Shown here piece after piece: positions 21,531 to 36,070 of a stretch of 64,000 nt of DNA. The position numbers and the translations under genes are program-made. The notes under the pieces are model-generated. The model did not search any database and was not told where the DNA came from. It worked only from the letters and a program-made list of their open reading frames with translations. The DNA lies in contig CM075852.1 of NCBI GenBank assembly GCA_037975125.1, positions 7,337,258-7,401,257 on the forward strand, in the 5' to 3' direction. The DNA comes from Latrodectus hesperus (lineage: Eukaryota > Arthropoda > Arachnida > Araneae > Theridiidae). Each line of letters opens with the position of its first letter. The first letter of the stretch is position 1.

Positions 21531-23914
21531 GTAATCCATAACGATGATATAGATTGATAACATTTGTATTTATTTTTCGAAGGCTTTCTGAAAACTTAGT
21601 GTAATCAATAATAATGTTAATTTTAGTTTTGAATTTTATACGATAATTCAATCTTTTTAAGTAGAATTATATTTCTAAAATAGCAAATATAGCATAATAT
21701 CATTTAAAAATGTAATGAATTGTATTTGTCATACTTATTCTTATAGTCGTTTTCCTACTAACACAGAGACTGAAATAGACTTTTTCTATAAGTATATATT
21801 CCTATACATAGATTAAACAATGTCTATTTATAGACTATGAATAGACATTATTTCTATAATTAAGCGTAAAATAATATATACTAATTACAAAAAAGACTTA
21901 TTTTTAGACATATTTAACCAACTATAATATTGTGTTTTTTTGCTATTTAGATTTAAAAACTAAAGTAATTTTATAAATACATTTCTCATTTTAAAAGTAA
22001 TATGTGTTTCGTGTATTAAAGTATATTGCTGAATAAATGGTTAAAAATGTATATACATAAAAGTACTGAATAAAAGCTTAAATAAAATTGATATCTTTTA
22101 TGAATTTAAATTAAATTATTGTAACTTTAATATAAAATATATATTTTCATAAAATTAATACATTTACAAATTAATTTTGATTCAAAACATCGGTAATTCT
22201 TAACTAATAGAATTTTCCTTATTTTTCACAAATAAATTACATGAACAAGACTCAAAGTCATTTTTAATATCTTCAAAAAGTATTTTTATCTTCTTCCATT
22301 AAAATTACGATTCTAATAACTTTATTATAATAGGGGGCCAAGTATCAGACTTTGAAAATGAAAATGAATACATTAAGATCGAATAAAAGGGGATTTCTAA
22401 AAGACATAAATTGGATGGAAAAGTAAAACTTTCTCTACTATTAAATTCTCATTTTAATTAAGAGTCGCCAAAATGCTTAAAATTTTCATTTCGGTTTCCC
22501 CTCCAGTCCATTTATAACAGCCTAAATGATATCGGCGCCACTGTTTTAGGGGGAATGGCGAAATAAAATATATTTTTATTTCTTCTTCTCCGAAGATAGT
22601 TATTACAAAGTAAATGGACTTCTCCGATGTTACAAAATAATTTGTTTCTGCAATCATAAGCTGTTCATTTCCTGTTATAGCATACAAGATAACAATTGAA
22701 TAGGAAACAATAACGATACGTTTTCATCCGCTTAAACATACATTCTATTTAGAAAATACAGTCGAACTTTTAATCGAAGTCATTTGATAGAATTTTGCTG
22801 ACGATAAATAAATGAATCTTCAATGAATTTTCGTGTATATGCAAAGAAAAACGCTGTAACTTAATTGATTTTTATGCCCATGAATATGGGGGGGGGGACA
22901 GTTATGTTTTTTAAAAACAAATAATAATGTAGGGATTACCCGTTGTATTGGTTTTTATAAAAGAAATCGTTTGTTGAATTCACATATTTCAAAAGAAAAT
23001 ATTTCTTGCCTCATAATTCTAATTAACTACTCATATTTAAAATATTTGTCATGCATTTTGTTACTTAAATATGACGATACTTTTATTTCTTATTAAAACT
23101 TTTTAAAAATTTATTTTATTTTCAACAAATATAAGATTTTTTCTAAAAAAATATCGATTTAATTTATCTTGAGCGTTTCTCGTTTCCACATTAGATTTAA
23201 AAATGTCATGTGAAACTGAATTAACTGGACTTAAATGTTAAAAAATGTATAAATTTTACTTAAAAATTGAAAAAAATGAAATTGTGATAAAATTTTATTG
23301 ATGATAACATGTCTGCAAGTATAAACACTTAATATGAAAACTAACTTTAAAAAAATGAGTAAAAAAAAATGGTGAGCATAAAATATCAAGAGCAAATTTT
23401 GAGATAGTTTCATGCTACAAAATACAGATTTTTCGTCATACTGCTCGGAAAAAATGTCTCCTAGACAAATTGCAAGTAAATATCATAAAAATATTTCTAA
23501 ATTAACAGTTTTAAGAAATTATAAAACATATTATTTCCTCAAGTTAGTATTAAAAAAAGGTAACAAATCCCATTTAACAAAACATACGCAAATAATCCGT
23601 TATTAAATAGATATAGGAAAATTTTAATCGGGAAATATTTATATCTGCTAGCGTAAAATACTTAAATTCAGAGGAATTCAATGATTTTAATCATTACTGA
23701 GGCACGATTTTCAAAGAGGAAAAGACTTTAGTAGAAAAGTTTTAAAGGAAACTTTGTGATGCTTTAAAATGAAATTTCTTCAAGTAGAAATACTGATTTA
23801 GTACACAATCCAAAATATGAGCTTTAAAATGTTAAAGAAGTATTAGAACAGTAGCTGTTTGCATGTGGTTACCTTCTAAGTGCTTAGTTTGTTTGTTGCT
23901 CAACGGTCATTTTT
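21531..23914. other. A+T-rich DNA, nothing recognised
   Basis: No gene is seen. There is a G run of nine at about 22889. Near 22480-22560 the sequence is less A+T-rich but gives no recognisable product. Confidence 0.5.
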
Positions 23915-24063
23915 TGCTCACGATGGCTAAATAGACCGGGACCTACCGTTTAAAGTGGATTCCGAACCACTACAAACATCCATGCCCAAGGTGGGATTCG
24001 AACCCATGAACTGTTGAACCAAAGGCAAGAGCGCTAACCATTCGGCTGCCAGCTCGGCTACCT
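23915..24063 (-). mobile_element. tRNA-headed SINE fragment
   Basis: On the minus strand it reads AGCCGAGCTGGCAGCCGAAT, then GGTTAGCGCTCTTGCC (box A region) and GGGTTCGAATCCCACC (box B). The head is tRNA-like but runs into a non-tRNA body (TTTGTAGTGGTTCGGAATCC). A relative lies at 27640-27790 on the other strand. Confidence 0.7.
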
Positions 24064-26044
24064 TCTAAGGGGTATAAATTTCACATTCCCACGAGAAAAG
24101 CATCTTCTCACATATCTAAAGATTAAAAAAATTGATTTGAATAAAATAAAACTCATGTTTGTGGAGCTGACCACCGAGACGTCCAATTATTTCAATATAA
24201 TTGAAAATATTTGTGGACTTATTCTCCAGAAAAATGCGTCATAAAAATAGTAAGCAATATTCGACTTAAAAAATTTTGTAAACTCTATGCTAAATAGAAT
24301 GAGTTAGGTATTAATAACTTGGCTGTGGTTAACTAAAAACATTATACCAAATAAATGATACAATATCTACAAAGAAACGAATGCGTAACGGATTGCAACT
24401 ATTTTCCTGTGCTTTAAAAAGCCTTAGATTTTCTTAGTGTTATCATATACGCAGACCTGTGCAATTCATATTTGTTAGCTTTATTTAAATATATTTTTAT
24501 TTAAAATTTTAAATGTCAATTTTTTAAAAAAAAATTTAATTTTACTTTTGAAATTTTAAATTTTGTATTAAAATATTTCGGTTAGAATTTTTTCAGACAT
24601 ATTTGAAGCTATTTGTTCCTATAACTATGTGAAGTATAGTGTAAAAGAATTTAATGAATAAACTGAGACAAAATATGTTTATGAAATGAAATTTATTCTA
24701 AGGTAATTATGAAATATTTGACGAAACAAATTATGTATGAATCATGTTAAATTAAAATATATATCGTTCGGAGAAAATGCTCTGAAAACTCAGAATATTA
24801 AATCATATTTGCAATGAAATATTTTTAATATATTCTTCTAAAATTGAAACTGATTTCTATGGTCTAACAATTATTAATATTAATTTTTTATTGATTTAAA
24901 TATGAGTGATTTTTCATAACTAGTTTAAGGGCAACGTTTCATTGCAGAAAATCTATCATAATATTTTTATTTCCTTTAAGCTATGTTATACATAAACTGC
25001 CACATTATATGCAGTTTCTACATTATTATTTCTCCCTTAATAGCAACACATCAAATTAATAAAGAACACGTAGTTCACACAAAATCATTTTGATGCTAAT
25101 TTATGCAATTCTTTCAACAAACTCAGTGAAAAGAGTCAACGATTTCCGATGTTTATGATGAAATGCTATATCAATAATTTTATTCAGATTATTTGACCTC
25201 ATACATGCTGATGATATGGTTAATTTAAGGAACAAAAGAACGTGTTATCGTTTATTAGTTCTTTTGAAATTTAAATGAAACCAGTATAGTATAGGAGGGA
25301 GAAATAGGAATATCTTTCCCACAAATGTGTTGATTACATAATTTGACTTGTTTTCATATTATAATGGATGACGAAATTTAATAATAAAGGTATATATAAT
25401 TTGCTTTCATTTTTATGTATGGAACTTTAAAACATTCAGCTATATAATAAGCTAAGCATTAAAATCATAATAAAATGAATTAAACAAGTGTATTTCTGAA
25501 AAAAGAACCAAATCGCTAAAAGTGTGTCCTAAAGAGTTTTAATTATTCTATAAATTATATTTTCTTTATCATAAATTAGATACACAGTGAGGTTAACAGA
25601 TTGCTTTTACTTTATTCATTTATAACTAAATTATTGATGTTGTAGTAGAAAAATGCTTCCATAGGGTTAGCAAACCTAAGTTTATCTAATATTGTTTAAT
25701 TCATGTTTCAGGATATAGAATGCAATATTACAAGTTGTAAATTACAATATTAGTTTTGAAAAGATAAGCAAATTTTTAAATTTATTTTTACCTCCTCTTA
25801 CAAAAAAAATTATAATTTCATGGATTATAAAAGGTATCAGTCAACAATCAAAAACAAATGCTTTTTTTAATTAAATCCATGCTATGGTAATTTTAAAATT
25901 TCATCTCAGTTTATAAAGTTAAAATAAAAATGTTATTTATATTCAAAGAATTTAAGTTTCTAAAGAAAGTTTACTGTGCAAACAAAACTTCAGTTTACGA
26001 AAGCAGAATTAAAATTCTTTAAATTGAATTTCTTGACAGTGTGG
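24064..26044. other. A+T-rich DNA, nothing recognised
   Basis: No supported feature in about 2 kb of A+T-rich sequence. Confidence 0.5.
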
Positions 26045-26068
26045 CTCTCTCTCTCTCTCTCTCTCTCT
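26045..26068. repeat. (CT)n microsatellite
   Basis: Twelve perfect CT units. It lies about 300 bp before a G+C-richer island and would offer GAGA-type sites on the minus strand. That link is speculative. Confidence 0.95.
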
Positions 26069-26379
26069 TCCAGCTCGATCTCTAATAATGAACTAATCTG
26101 TAGAGTTCACTTTCAAACAAACGTCACTCTACAGTAAATTAAACAATGTGACTTATTCGATGCTGCTATGTAACGGCTACAATTTTTCTTTCAAATAGAC
26201 AATGTAGGAAACAAACCTTCCTGATTTAAAAAAAAAATTTTGAAACGAAATAACGTAAAAATGTAAAGTCCTGAGAGATAAATTATACATTTCAGAACAT
26301 CAATCTCTTTGCGGAAATTTAACATTCTATGAAAAAAAAATTCACATAAAATAAAGTTGAATATAGGAAAGAGATGTCC

Positions 26380-26870
26380 AGCGTCCTGGGCGAGACTAGA
26401 GAAATGAAACAATCAACGCCTCGAGTGCAATGTGCAAAGTTCGACAACTTTTACGACAGATGTCAAAGGGACTTCCCAGCAAACTTCAAGGCAGGCAGAC
26501 TTCTATATTGAAAACCCTCCAGGCAAGATCTTGGGCAAATATCCGATATTTAACGTGTGTCCTATCCAACGCGAATCATTGCTCAGGATAGGCACTTGCA
26601 TGCCCACCCCTATCCAATCTTCGTTGGCACCTCAACAATAAAAAATAAAAAAAGGAATATAAGAGACAATGCCACAAGATTGGATTGAGACGCCCTGGGC
26701 CTTTATCAATAGGTTGCACTGCACACACTGCGCTGTGTTAACGATCGAGTGCGGCGAGCTCTTTTTTTCTTTCTTGTTTTTTCCTCCTCTTCTACTTTCC
26801 GTTTCTGTGGCAGAGTTGGGTCCATCCGATCAGGTTATTTTCTTTACTCGCCCCTGAGTGAAGATTTTTC
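26380..26870. promoter_or_regulatory. Candidate regulatory or exon-bearing island
   Basis: Markedly richer in G+C than its surroundings and not matched to any repeat elsewhere in the window. CCTATCC or its complement occurs at about 26560, 26583 and 26610, and CCAAT-type motifs at about 26613 and 26680. A long pyrimidine tract (26760-26808) ends in TGTGGCAG at about 26813, a good match to a 3' splice site, with a possible donor GTGAAG near 26857. No protein is recognised. It could equally be part of an unrecognised repeat. Confidence 0.25.
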
Positions 26871-27639
26871 TACTCGCTATCTCAAGAAGATTAATTGGTT
26901 TGTAAATCCCTTGATTGAAATGATGGGTTTCGGATGAAAAAATAATCTAATGATCGAAAACAATGAATCAGTTGTTTTCTTTATATTCTTCAACAATCTG
27001 TCCTATGTGTATTCTAAGAGAAATGACTTTGCTTTGTTTTTGAACTTTCTTATCAATATATGAGCTACGAAATTATAGGCAGCATATTTTCTGCATTCCT
27101 ATGACAAATCTAAAGAGATTTTTGTATAAAAGCTTAAAAAGAAAAATAAATTTCATGAAAATATTCTTTTAATAGTTTTTATCATTTGAAAGTAAATAAA
27201 TCTGACTGTTAATTTTTTTTACTTATTTTAACTACATTTAGAAAACTGAAATTAAATTAAATTTTCAAACTGAATTCGTATTCGCGCCTCACAAGCAACA
27301 ATTCCATATCATTGAATTTAATTATTCATATTTTAAATACATATTATTATTGCTTTATTATATTGAATTAGTTAAAGAGATTTTTATTAAAAATCCATTA
27401 ATATCATTCACATTTCATAAGACATTTTCAGTTATGGCTAAATTTATTAATATTACTTTATAATGTGTAATATTTAATTATGTTTAAAAATATGTTGGAA
27501 TTACTGTTATAAATAAACAAAATCTTTATAAAAAAAACGATAAAAAATATTAAAATATCGAAATTTTGTGTAAATGAAGTTAAAACATGTAAGAAAATTT
27601 TTTTTAATTCTTTAACAGTTTTCCAATCGAATTTCATTC
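26871..27639. other. A+T-rich DNA, nothing recognised
   Basis: No supported feature between the island and the SINE head. Confidence 0.5.
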
Positions 27640-27780
27640 AGGCAGCAACCGAATGCATAGTGCTCTTGCTTATGATTCAATGTCCCTGAGTTCGATTCGG
27701 GATTTGAATGTTTATAGTGTCACTTGAAACTTTCGTCAAACTAAATTTCTGTGTGCGCAATGGAACTTGAAAAGGAAACC
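27640..27780 (+). mobile_element. tRNA-headed SINE fragment
   Basis: GGCAGCAACCGAATGCATAG and GTGCTCTTGCTTATG are like the head at 23915-24063 read on the minus strand. GAGTTCGATTCGGGAT gives box B. It runs directly into the (TG)n tract. Confidence 0.55.

Positions 27781-29198
<1,418 letters not shown>

Positions 29199-29277
<79 letters not shown>
29199..29277. repeat. (AT)n microsatellite
   Basis: About 79 bp of nearly pure AT repeats immediately right of the Tc1 element. The Ile-Tyr frames across it are artefacts. Confidence 0.97.
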
Positions 29278-29279
<2 letters not shown>

Positions 29280-30974
29280 TATGTACATATAAGATGAATA
29301 TCATATATGTATTTTTAAGAATTCTACATATTAAGACAACTTTTTGCAAACAGTACTTTGTATAAATAATATTCTGTAAATTTTGCATGAGTATCCTTTG
29401 GTACTATTTTTCACTTTTCCATATAAATGAGTTTTAAATGCTTTAGTTTACGAAAATTTTGAAATTAATGTTTCAAGATCTTCAGCCCTTTTATTTTTAC
29501 ATTAAAGGTCAACATTACTAATTTTTAAAATAATAAGAATTTCTTTAAAAAGTGTTTTTCAAATGTAATTAATTTTGCAGAAAATTATGGTTCTTGTTCA
29601 TATTTATATGCATTGTTAGAGTAAGCTATTTCGTATTTTATGAACACTTAAATTTTCAAAACTAATTTTAATGCTTACTTAAGGAAAATTTTCCAGTTAA
29701 GTCATAAGCTTACAAAAAAATTTTAAAAAATGTTCTATTTCAAACCTTTTAGTGTTAGAAAATTTTATGATAAGAAACATTTATTACAACGGTAAAAGAA
29801 TATGACATTATATAAATGTATATAGTGAGAAATATTGATTAGGAGTCAGACAAAAAATTACTTTAAGAGTATTAGATATAATTTTTTTGTGATTATACAT
29901 TAGAAATAAAGTTCTTAGAAAATATAGGATTACTTTAAAACTTGAACACTCTCAATTTTATTATATATTCTCAATTTTATTCATAAATTCAATTAGAATA
30001 TACTGTGATATACAGATTTATTAAATCTAAAGAGTTTCGATATTGAAATATTGTATCTGAAGTTAACAATTCTATGAGGAAAGGATTTATATGAAGACGT
30101 AAGAAAACCTCACAGTAAAAAAAGTTACGGAAATAAAAAGAAAATAATCAATATTCTTAAAAGGCTCTAAATAAGTGATTCACAATATTTTAATTTTACA
30201 AGAAAATTATAAAAGAGACTGTAGCAGTTTGGAAGAATGAGGAAGTTGTCAATGCGTGATATTCAGGTAAAATTTTAGATTTAAATAAAAACAAAATCAA
30301 AACATTATTGCAGATATCTTAATGTGTAACAGAAGTTACGCTATTGCGTGTGGTTCATTTAAATTCAAATTCAAATATTCAATTTAAAAACAAAAAACTC
30401 ACTATCGTATCGACTTTTCAAATATCATAAATAGGAACATGTCATCGCATTTTCGGTTCATTTAAACCGATCATCTCTGTCTCGCTTGAGAAGATATGAT
30501 TATTTATTAGCTTCTCCAAAATTGGTAAATTTGCATTTGAATTCAAAAGACATTCCACGCAAATTACTTTAAAGCATCTGTTGAGATATTTTCTCCTCTT
30601 TTTTTTTTTGGACGTAAATCTGAATATGCCTGATTTACATGCTAACGATTTACTTTTCTTTTTGCCGATCAGTTTAGTTTTCTAAAATTCGAATGAGTAA
30701 AAATTCCCACTATTTTCTTTTAATCATAATGAATAAAAGATAAAACCATAATGAATTAAAAATTATTTAAAAAATTCATATTTAAACATGTTTGTAAACT
30801 TATTTTAAGTCTTGCCTCACTGTATAAACTAATTACTTTAATACAAAAAAATCTGGATTATGTGATTGGAAATATTTGCGAATATATATCATCTCCGAGA
30901 CAAGGAAAAGAGGTAACAATAAATTCTGCTATAAATCTGCACTCTAAATTGAACTTAAAGCATTTAGAACGTAT
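29278..30974. other. A+T-rich DNA, nothing recognised
   Basis: No supported gene, repeat boundary or RNA. Confidence 0.5.
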
Positions 30975-31078
30975 TTTTTTTTGTGTCCAAATACTGCGAT
31001 TTTGAATGTCAACAGAACCTTAGAGATTGAGGTGTGCTTTATCTGACCATGAAACAGTTCGTGAATAAGCATTGTCTA
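30975..31078 (-). pseudogene. Transposase fragment (FSDEAHF-type block)
   Basis: On the minus strand one frame reads TVSWSDKAHLNL, a stop, then GSVDIQNRSIWTQKK. This resembles the block around the first catalytic Asp of a mariner-like transposase group whose usual form is about SDEAHFxLxGxVNxQNxRxW. The fragment is only about 35 codons with one stop, and no inverted repeats were found. Confidence 0.4.
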
Positions 31079-34000
31079 CTTACGCTCCAATACAATAGGA
31101 AATACAAGATAAAAATGTTTATTGACAAATAAGCAGAAACTAATTTCACATTACCATATGTAATTTTAAGCAGGTGGCATTTGAAAATGTTTTATAAAAT
31201 CTTACAAATCGTACTAACAAGCAAGTCTAAAGATTGGGCAATTCACCATGCACAACACTTTCCTAAAACATTACTTAACGCTTTATGGAACACTGTAACC
31301 ACGTGCTTTACTGACGTACCAGCAATTGCTTCCCCACCCCCCCATTGGCAAATATCACTCCTAATAATCTCATCTTCGAATGCATCAATCATATTTTTCA
31401 AGTGTATTGAAATTGAAAAAAAGCTTCGATTCAGTGACTGTATACAGTCAGTCATTAAATCTATATTTTTATTTACTAACACTCCTTACTCACCTATGTA
31501 CTTTATCTTTCAAAACCATTAAAACACGTTTTCTCGTAGAACATCTTGACAAACAGAGCCTGATTTTTCAATAACTTGAACTGCATGCTTTTCGCCTTTT
31601 TTCCCCCATACCTCATGCTCGGGATAATATCATTTTTTTAAAATTGCACCTTAAAATTAGAAAAGTGTTTTAAGGCAAAAGGGTTTATATAAGCATTTTT
31701 GAAGACTACATCACACATCGTTTGTCATTAACTTTTACATTATTCTTTCTTTTTAAGTGAATTCCCATTTCTTTCCTTATATTTAGATGAAATATCAAAA
31801 CATTCTGATCACGGATTCTTTGTTTTCATAGAGTCTATCTTCTAGCAAATTTCTTCATTGTCTTCAAAGTAGTGCAATTTTATCAGTGATCAATACTTAT
31901 ATGAAATCATAACTTACATAATTGGGGACATAATAATCAATTTTATTCCTGCTTATAAAAATAATATTGTTCAATGTCTAACAAATTCTTCAATGTAATC
32001 ATATCGACTGGTTTTCATCTGTCTGTAAAATCAAATATATGAATAATTTTATGATCAACTAAAAACCATTTTAATCATAATTATTACAGTTTATTAAATA
32101 AATGAGTCACTGAAAGAAAACTTACAGCTAAACATTAATGAATGCACAAAATTATTCATAGTTAAAACATGATCTATATTAAAATGTACAGATAGATATA
32201 AATAAAGTCTGTATTAAAATGTATCGTCCCTAATCTACACATAAATTATTCACTCTTTTATATAAAAAAAGGGTTTTTCATGGGCATTTTTGAAAAAAAA
32301 CATTATTGATGAGGTAAGCAAAACTAATACTTTTGTAATTAAATTTTATTGATTCTGGATTAAAAGCACATTTTTTCCATAAAAGTTTTAAGTCTATATG
32401 TTTACATCTCCATTAATTTGAACTTGGGAATAATAATAAACATTCTGTGTTTAATTTTTCTTCTTTATAATTAAAATCCCTGTTAATGATAATAAATTAT
32501 TTATTTGATATCACTTTCTAAATTCAAGAAGAGGGCATTAAATATCACTTTAAAAATATACTTCGTTTCCGTCATAGTGTGAGATAACCTTTTTTTTCTT
32601 ATTGTAAGGGATAACAAGATGTAAAGTGGTCAGAAATAAGAAAAATTAAAAATAAGTGATGGATCACGAGGATGTAAAAGATATTAAACATTTCTGAAAA
32701 GAAAATTAATGAGGGTTCGTGTTCATGAAGGCAATAAAAATATTGAAAAAGTATTTGAAAAAAATATGGAATGTATTATTCAAATTAATATTAATGGTTA
32801 AAGATATGTGCACTTAAATTGATAAAAATTAGATGATAAAAGATTTTTTATTTCAGTGAATAGAGAAATTGGCTGACTTCAAAACCTCTATGAACAAAAT
32901 GAATTTTTTGTAACGCTTTATGAAAAATTCATGAATCACCCTTTATGTTTATTGCGAAAGTACATTTTATGTATAATTAATGTGTAATTGTTTTCATTTA
33001 TGTGTAACCGTTTTAAGTTAAAATTTAAATGTATTTTAAATTTCAGACTAAGAAATTTTTAAACTATAATTTTAAATTTTTAAGATATGCTTAGAGTTAT
33101 CCCATTTTTTATACCCAGAACATTATAAATAATTTTCAGTTTTTGCATTTTTTACTTGATCATGGTTTATCTTAAGAATTTCAAACCCATGATCTAAATA
33201 TTGTGCTTCAATGCCTTTCTTTAATATTCATAGTTTTTACTTATTATGTTGTTATCATTAATTATTTTCATCTTCTATTATTATTTTAATTTCATTCGTT
33301 TCGAAAAATTCTTGCAAAATTATTATCTCTTCCTGATATAACTGCTAATTTATAAATTAATTACTAATAATAATAATTAAATATTATAATAATAATAATA
33401 ATAAATTAAACAACAAATATTTTTCTAGCACTCGTACGTGTGTATGTAATGCAATATTATAAGTCGAGTAAATAATTCATCATAGGAATTATGGAAATAA
33501 ATAATGAGAAGATGCAGCAACATCTTTAAAGAATTAAATTACTTGTTCAAATGTTTTGTTTTTCCATTTTAGTTCAAAACTAAACGTTGAGTTATCTATT
33601 AGTAATTATGTAAGCTTATCTTTATGGAATGTTTTAATAGAAAATAATGCTAGATTTTCTACCATTATTGTGCCAATAATTTCATTTAGTTCAACTTATT
33701 AAAAATAATAATAGCAACATTGTAAAATAGGCCTATATAAGCTTCATCCCTTAATATTTTATATTATCTGTAATTATTTTTCATCTATTTCTAATTTAAA
33801 TGCATAACTTTAAATGTCAGCTAAGAAAATGTAATCTTTTACGAGTTAAATTGTTTTGCGAAAAAGAAATTTAAAACTTTTAAGATTATCTAAAAAAGAG
33901 CTACAGATATTTGCTAAATATAAAAATCTAAATTAAGAATACAGACAATTCTGAAAACTGCATAAAAATTAGAAAAATATGATATGCTGTTTTAAATAAC

Positions 34001-35179
34001 GAAATGTATTAAAATATTTTTCTATTTGTTCTCTAAATTCAATTTTCAAATAAATAGAATTATTAGAAATAGCTAACCTTTTAGAGAAAAAGTGTAAAAT
34101 TATTTAATTGTTGGATGAAGAAATGTTGTCAACGTATGACAAATAAATTCTGTTTTCTTTGAATAGTGGTTCATTTAGAATTTTTTGTCTAATGTAATGC
34201 ACAATATTTACTGTAACATAATTATAATTGAGATAGTGTACTTTTTAACGTCTAAAATACAAATTTATTTCAATCTTAAATGCAACACCTATTAAGCTCA
34301 TCAAATTAAGCTTTAAATTGCGACAAATTAACCTTTTGTTGTATTTTTAACATTTGCTAATTTTGTTTTCACTTTTCAGCAAGTATTATTTAAATCTTTG
34401 ACCAAATTTGATTGGTAATTGATTGTATTTAGTAACTTATTGTGATTAAAAACATGTTTTGTTGATATTTTAATTTATTAAAAAAAATTGAAATTATTTA
34501 AAATGCTAAACACTGAAATCGAATACGTTGAACAGCAAATTACTGAAATTTAAAAATTTGCTAGATAATTTAAAACACTATAGTTAATGCAATTTAAATA
34601 AAATCAATTGATGAAATCAACATTTAAATTAAACTAACCCGCTGATTTAAGTGTATGCTTAAATTAAACTAATAAAATAATCAAGGTTATAAACGTATTT
34701 TTTAAATTAATTAAAAATCATTAATATAAAAAATAAAATTAAATAATAAGAAATAAGTTCAATTTCTTATTTTTGCTATCAAATCATTGTAAATTTTGAA
34801 ATTGTTTACAATACTTTCAGATTTATTATATATTACGCTATAGTAAAATTTTGATGGTATTTATAACTGTATTTTTTCTAAAAAACTTACTTAAAAATAA
34901 TTGCTAGTTTAAAAATTTAAAAATATATTGAATAATATAACAATCATAGTTAATTTGAAAAAGCCTCATTCAAACTTTTAAATGACAGAGGATGTATTTC
35001 TTAGAATTAGTAAATTTTCCAACTAATATGTGATAAAAATCCTAAACAAAATTATGAGTTTAATGTTCAGTCACTATACTTTTATTTTTGAAAGATTTTT
35101 GGGCATATTAACTGCTAATGTTTTACTCAATCGATTAATATAAATTAATATTTGAATCTCATTTCAAGCAACATAAAAT
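31079..35179. other. A+T-rich DNA, nothing recognised
   Basis: No supported gene in about 4 kb. Frames of 60-110 codons on both strands at 31181-31574 give no recognisable product. A (TAA)n-rich tract lies at 33363-33406. Confidence 0.5.
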
Positions 35180-35350
35180 CGACAGTCCCGCCTTCCGAGA
35201 TCTCCTATTCCAATTTGCAAAGCAATGTTCGAAATAAGAATGATTTTCAAGTGGCGGGAACGGTTGCTTAGTTACCAAAGTGATCAAGGAATGTAGAACA
35301 TTCCTCCGCATTTTCATGGCTATGCAAACGTCGAGTTATTTAAAGTTGTA
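35180..35350. promoter_or_regulatory. Candidate regulatory island
   Basis: A short G+C-richer, apparently single-copy segment in very A+T-rich DNA. It holds TCCCGCC at 35186-35192 and, in opposite orientation, GGCGGGA at 35253-35259, both E2F-like. It also holds the palindrome GAGATCTC at 35197-35204 and the inverted pair GGAATG...CATTCC at about 35290-35306, whose halves resemble TEAD sites. No transcript start can be shown. Confidence 0.2.
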
Positions 35351-35665
35351 GCTATGGAAACAGCAATCAAAGTATGAGATCAACTTCCAATATTATTTTA
35401 GAAGGCACTTTCCTATTGATCGTTTTAGACTTCTCTTGGGTTTACAACAGATATTTCTATTTTTAAACATTTGGGTTCAATGCAATGATATCACTACAAA
35501 TTCCATTTATCCCATGCTTATTCCATTAGAGTTAACCATATTCCTTTTGAAAAATGTACTTCTAAAAGAAATAATTTCACTCAAGTATTGCTATATACAA
35601 AAATATTTCTTAGAGCTATAATATCAATACCGCATATTTGACTAAATGTTTCCTATGTAATATAA

Positions 35666-35700
35666 TGACATTCCTATGTTTATGAAACTTAGGAATGTCA
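35666..35700. repeat. Short inverted repeat
   Basis: TGACATTCCTATGTT pairs with AACTTAGGAATGTCA (14 of 15 positions) across a loop of about 5 nt. It also gives two more CATTCC/GGAATG half-sites about 400 bp from those in the island to its left. Confidence 0.8.
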
Positions 35701-35814
35701 GTCTGAATTGATTAACCTATTAACTTAAGGAAGATATATAGGTTAGAAAAGGTTATGGATAGAAAAAGCGTAAATATCCTTTTAAATGAAAGTTAAGTGT
35801 ACTGAAAAGCAGAG

Positions 35815-36070
35815 GCCCGATGGCGGAGAGGCAGCACTTCCAAGCCAAAGATCACAGGTTCGATCCTCGGGTTAGGCAAGGTCGACTTAGTATTTTATCC
35901 CTTCATTTAATTGATAAACCTGAGTACTAAGCGTGCATGGAAACTAAACACTAGGGGCTCCGAATTTGGCTGACCATTTGACCTTGACAATAAGCTTGGC
36001 CGCCTAAGGCCCCCAGTCAAGGAAACAAATATGGACGCTATAGGCCTTAACATTATGAGAGCTGCCACAC
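35815..36070 (+). mobile_element. tRNA-derived SINE
   Basis: The head GCCCGATGGCGGAGAGGCAG followed by ACAGGTTCGATCCTCGG gives box A and box B and looks like a tRNA with a Ser/Leu-like start. The cloverleaf is not followed by a normal tRNA end. It continues into a body shared with the minus-strand remnant at 5993-6190 (AACTAAACACTAGGGGCTCC). It is therefore a SINE and not a tRNA gene. Confidence 0.75.

Noticed and set aside
35815..35890. A genuine tRNA-Ser or tRNA-Leu gene
   Set aside because: The tRNA-like part lacks a proper acceptor end and is followed by a dispersed SINE body.
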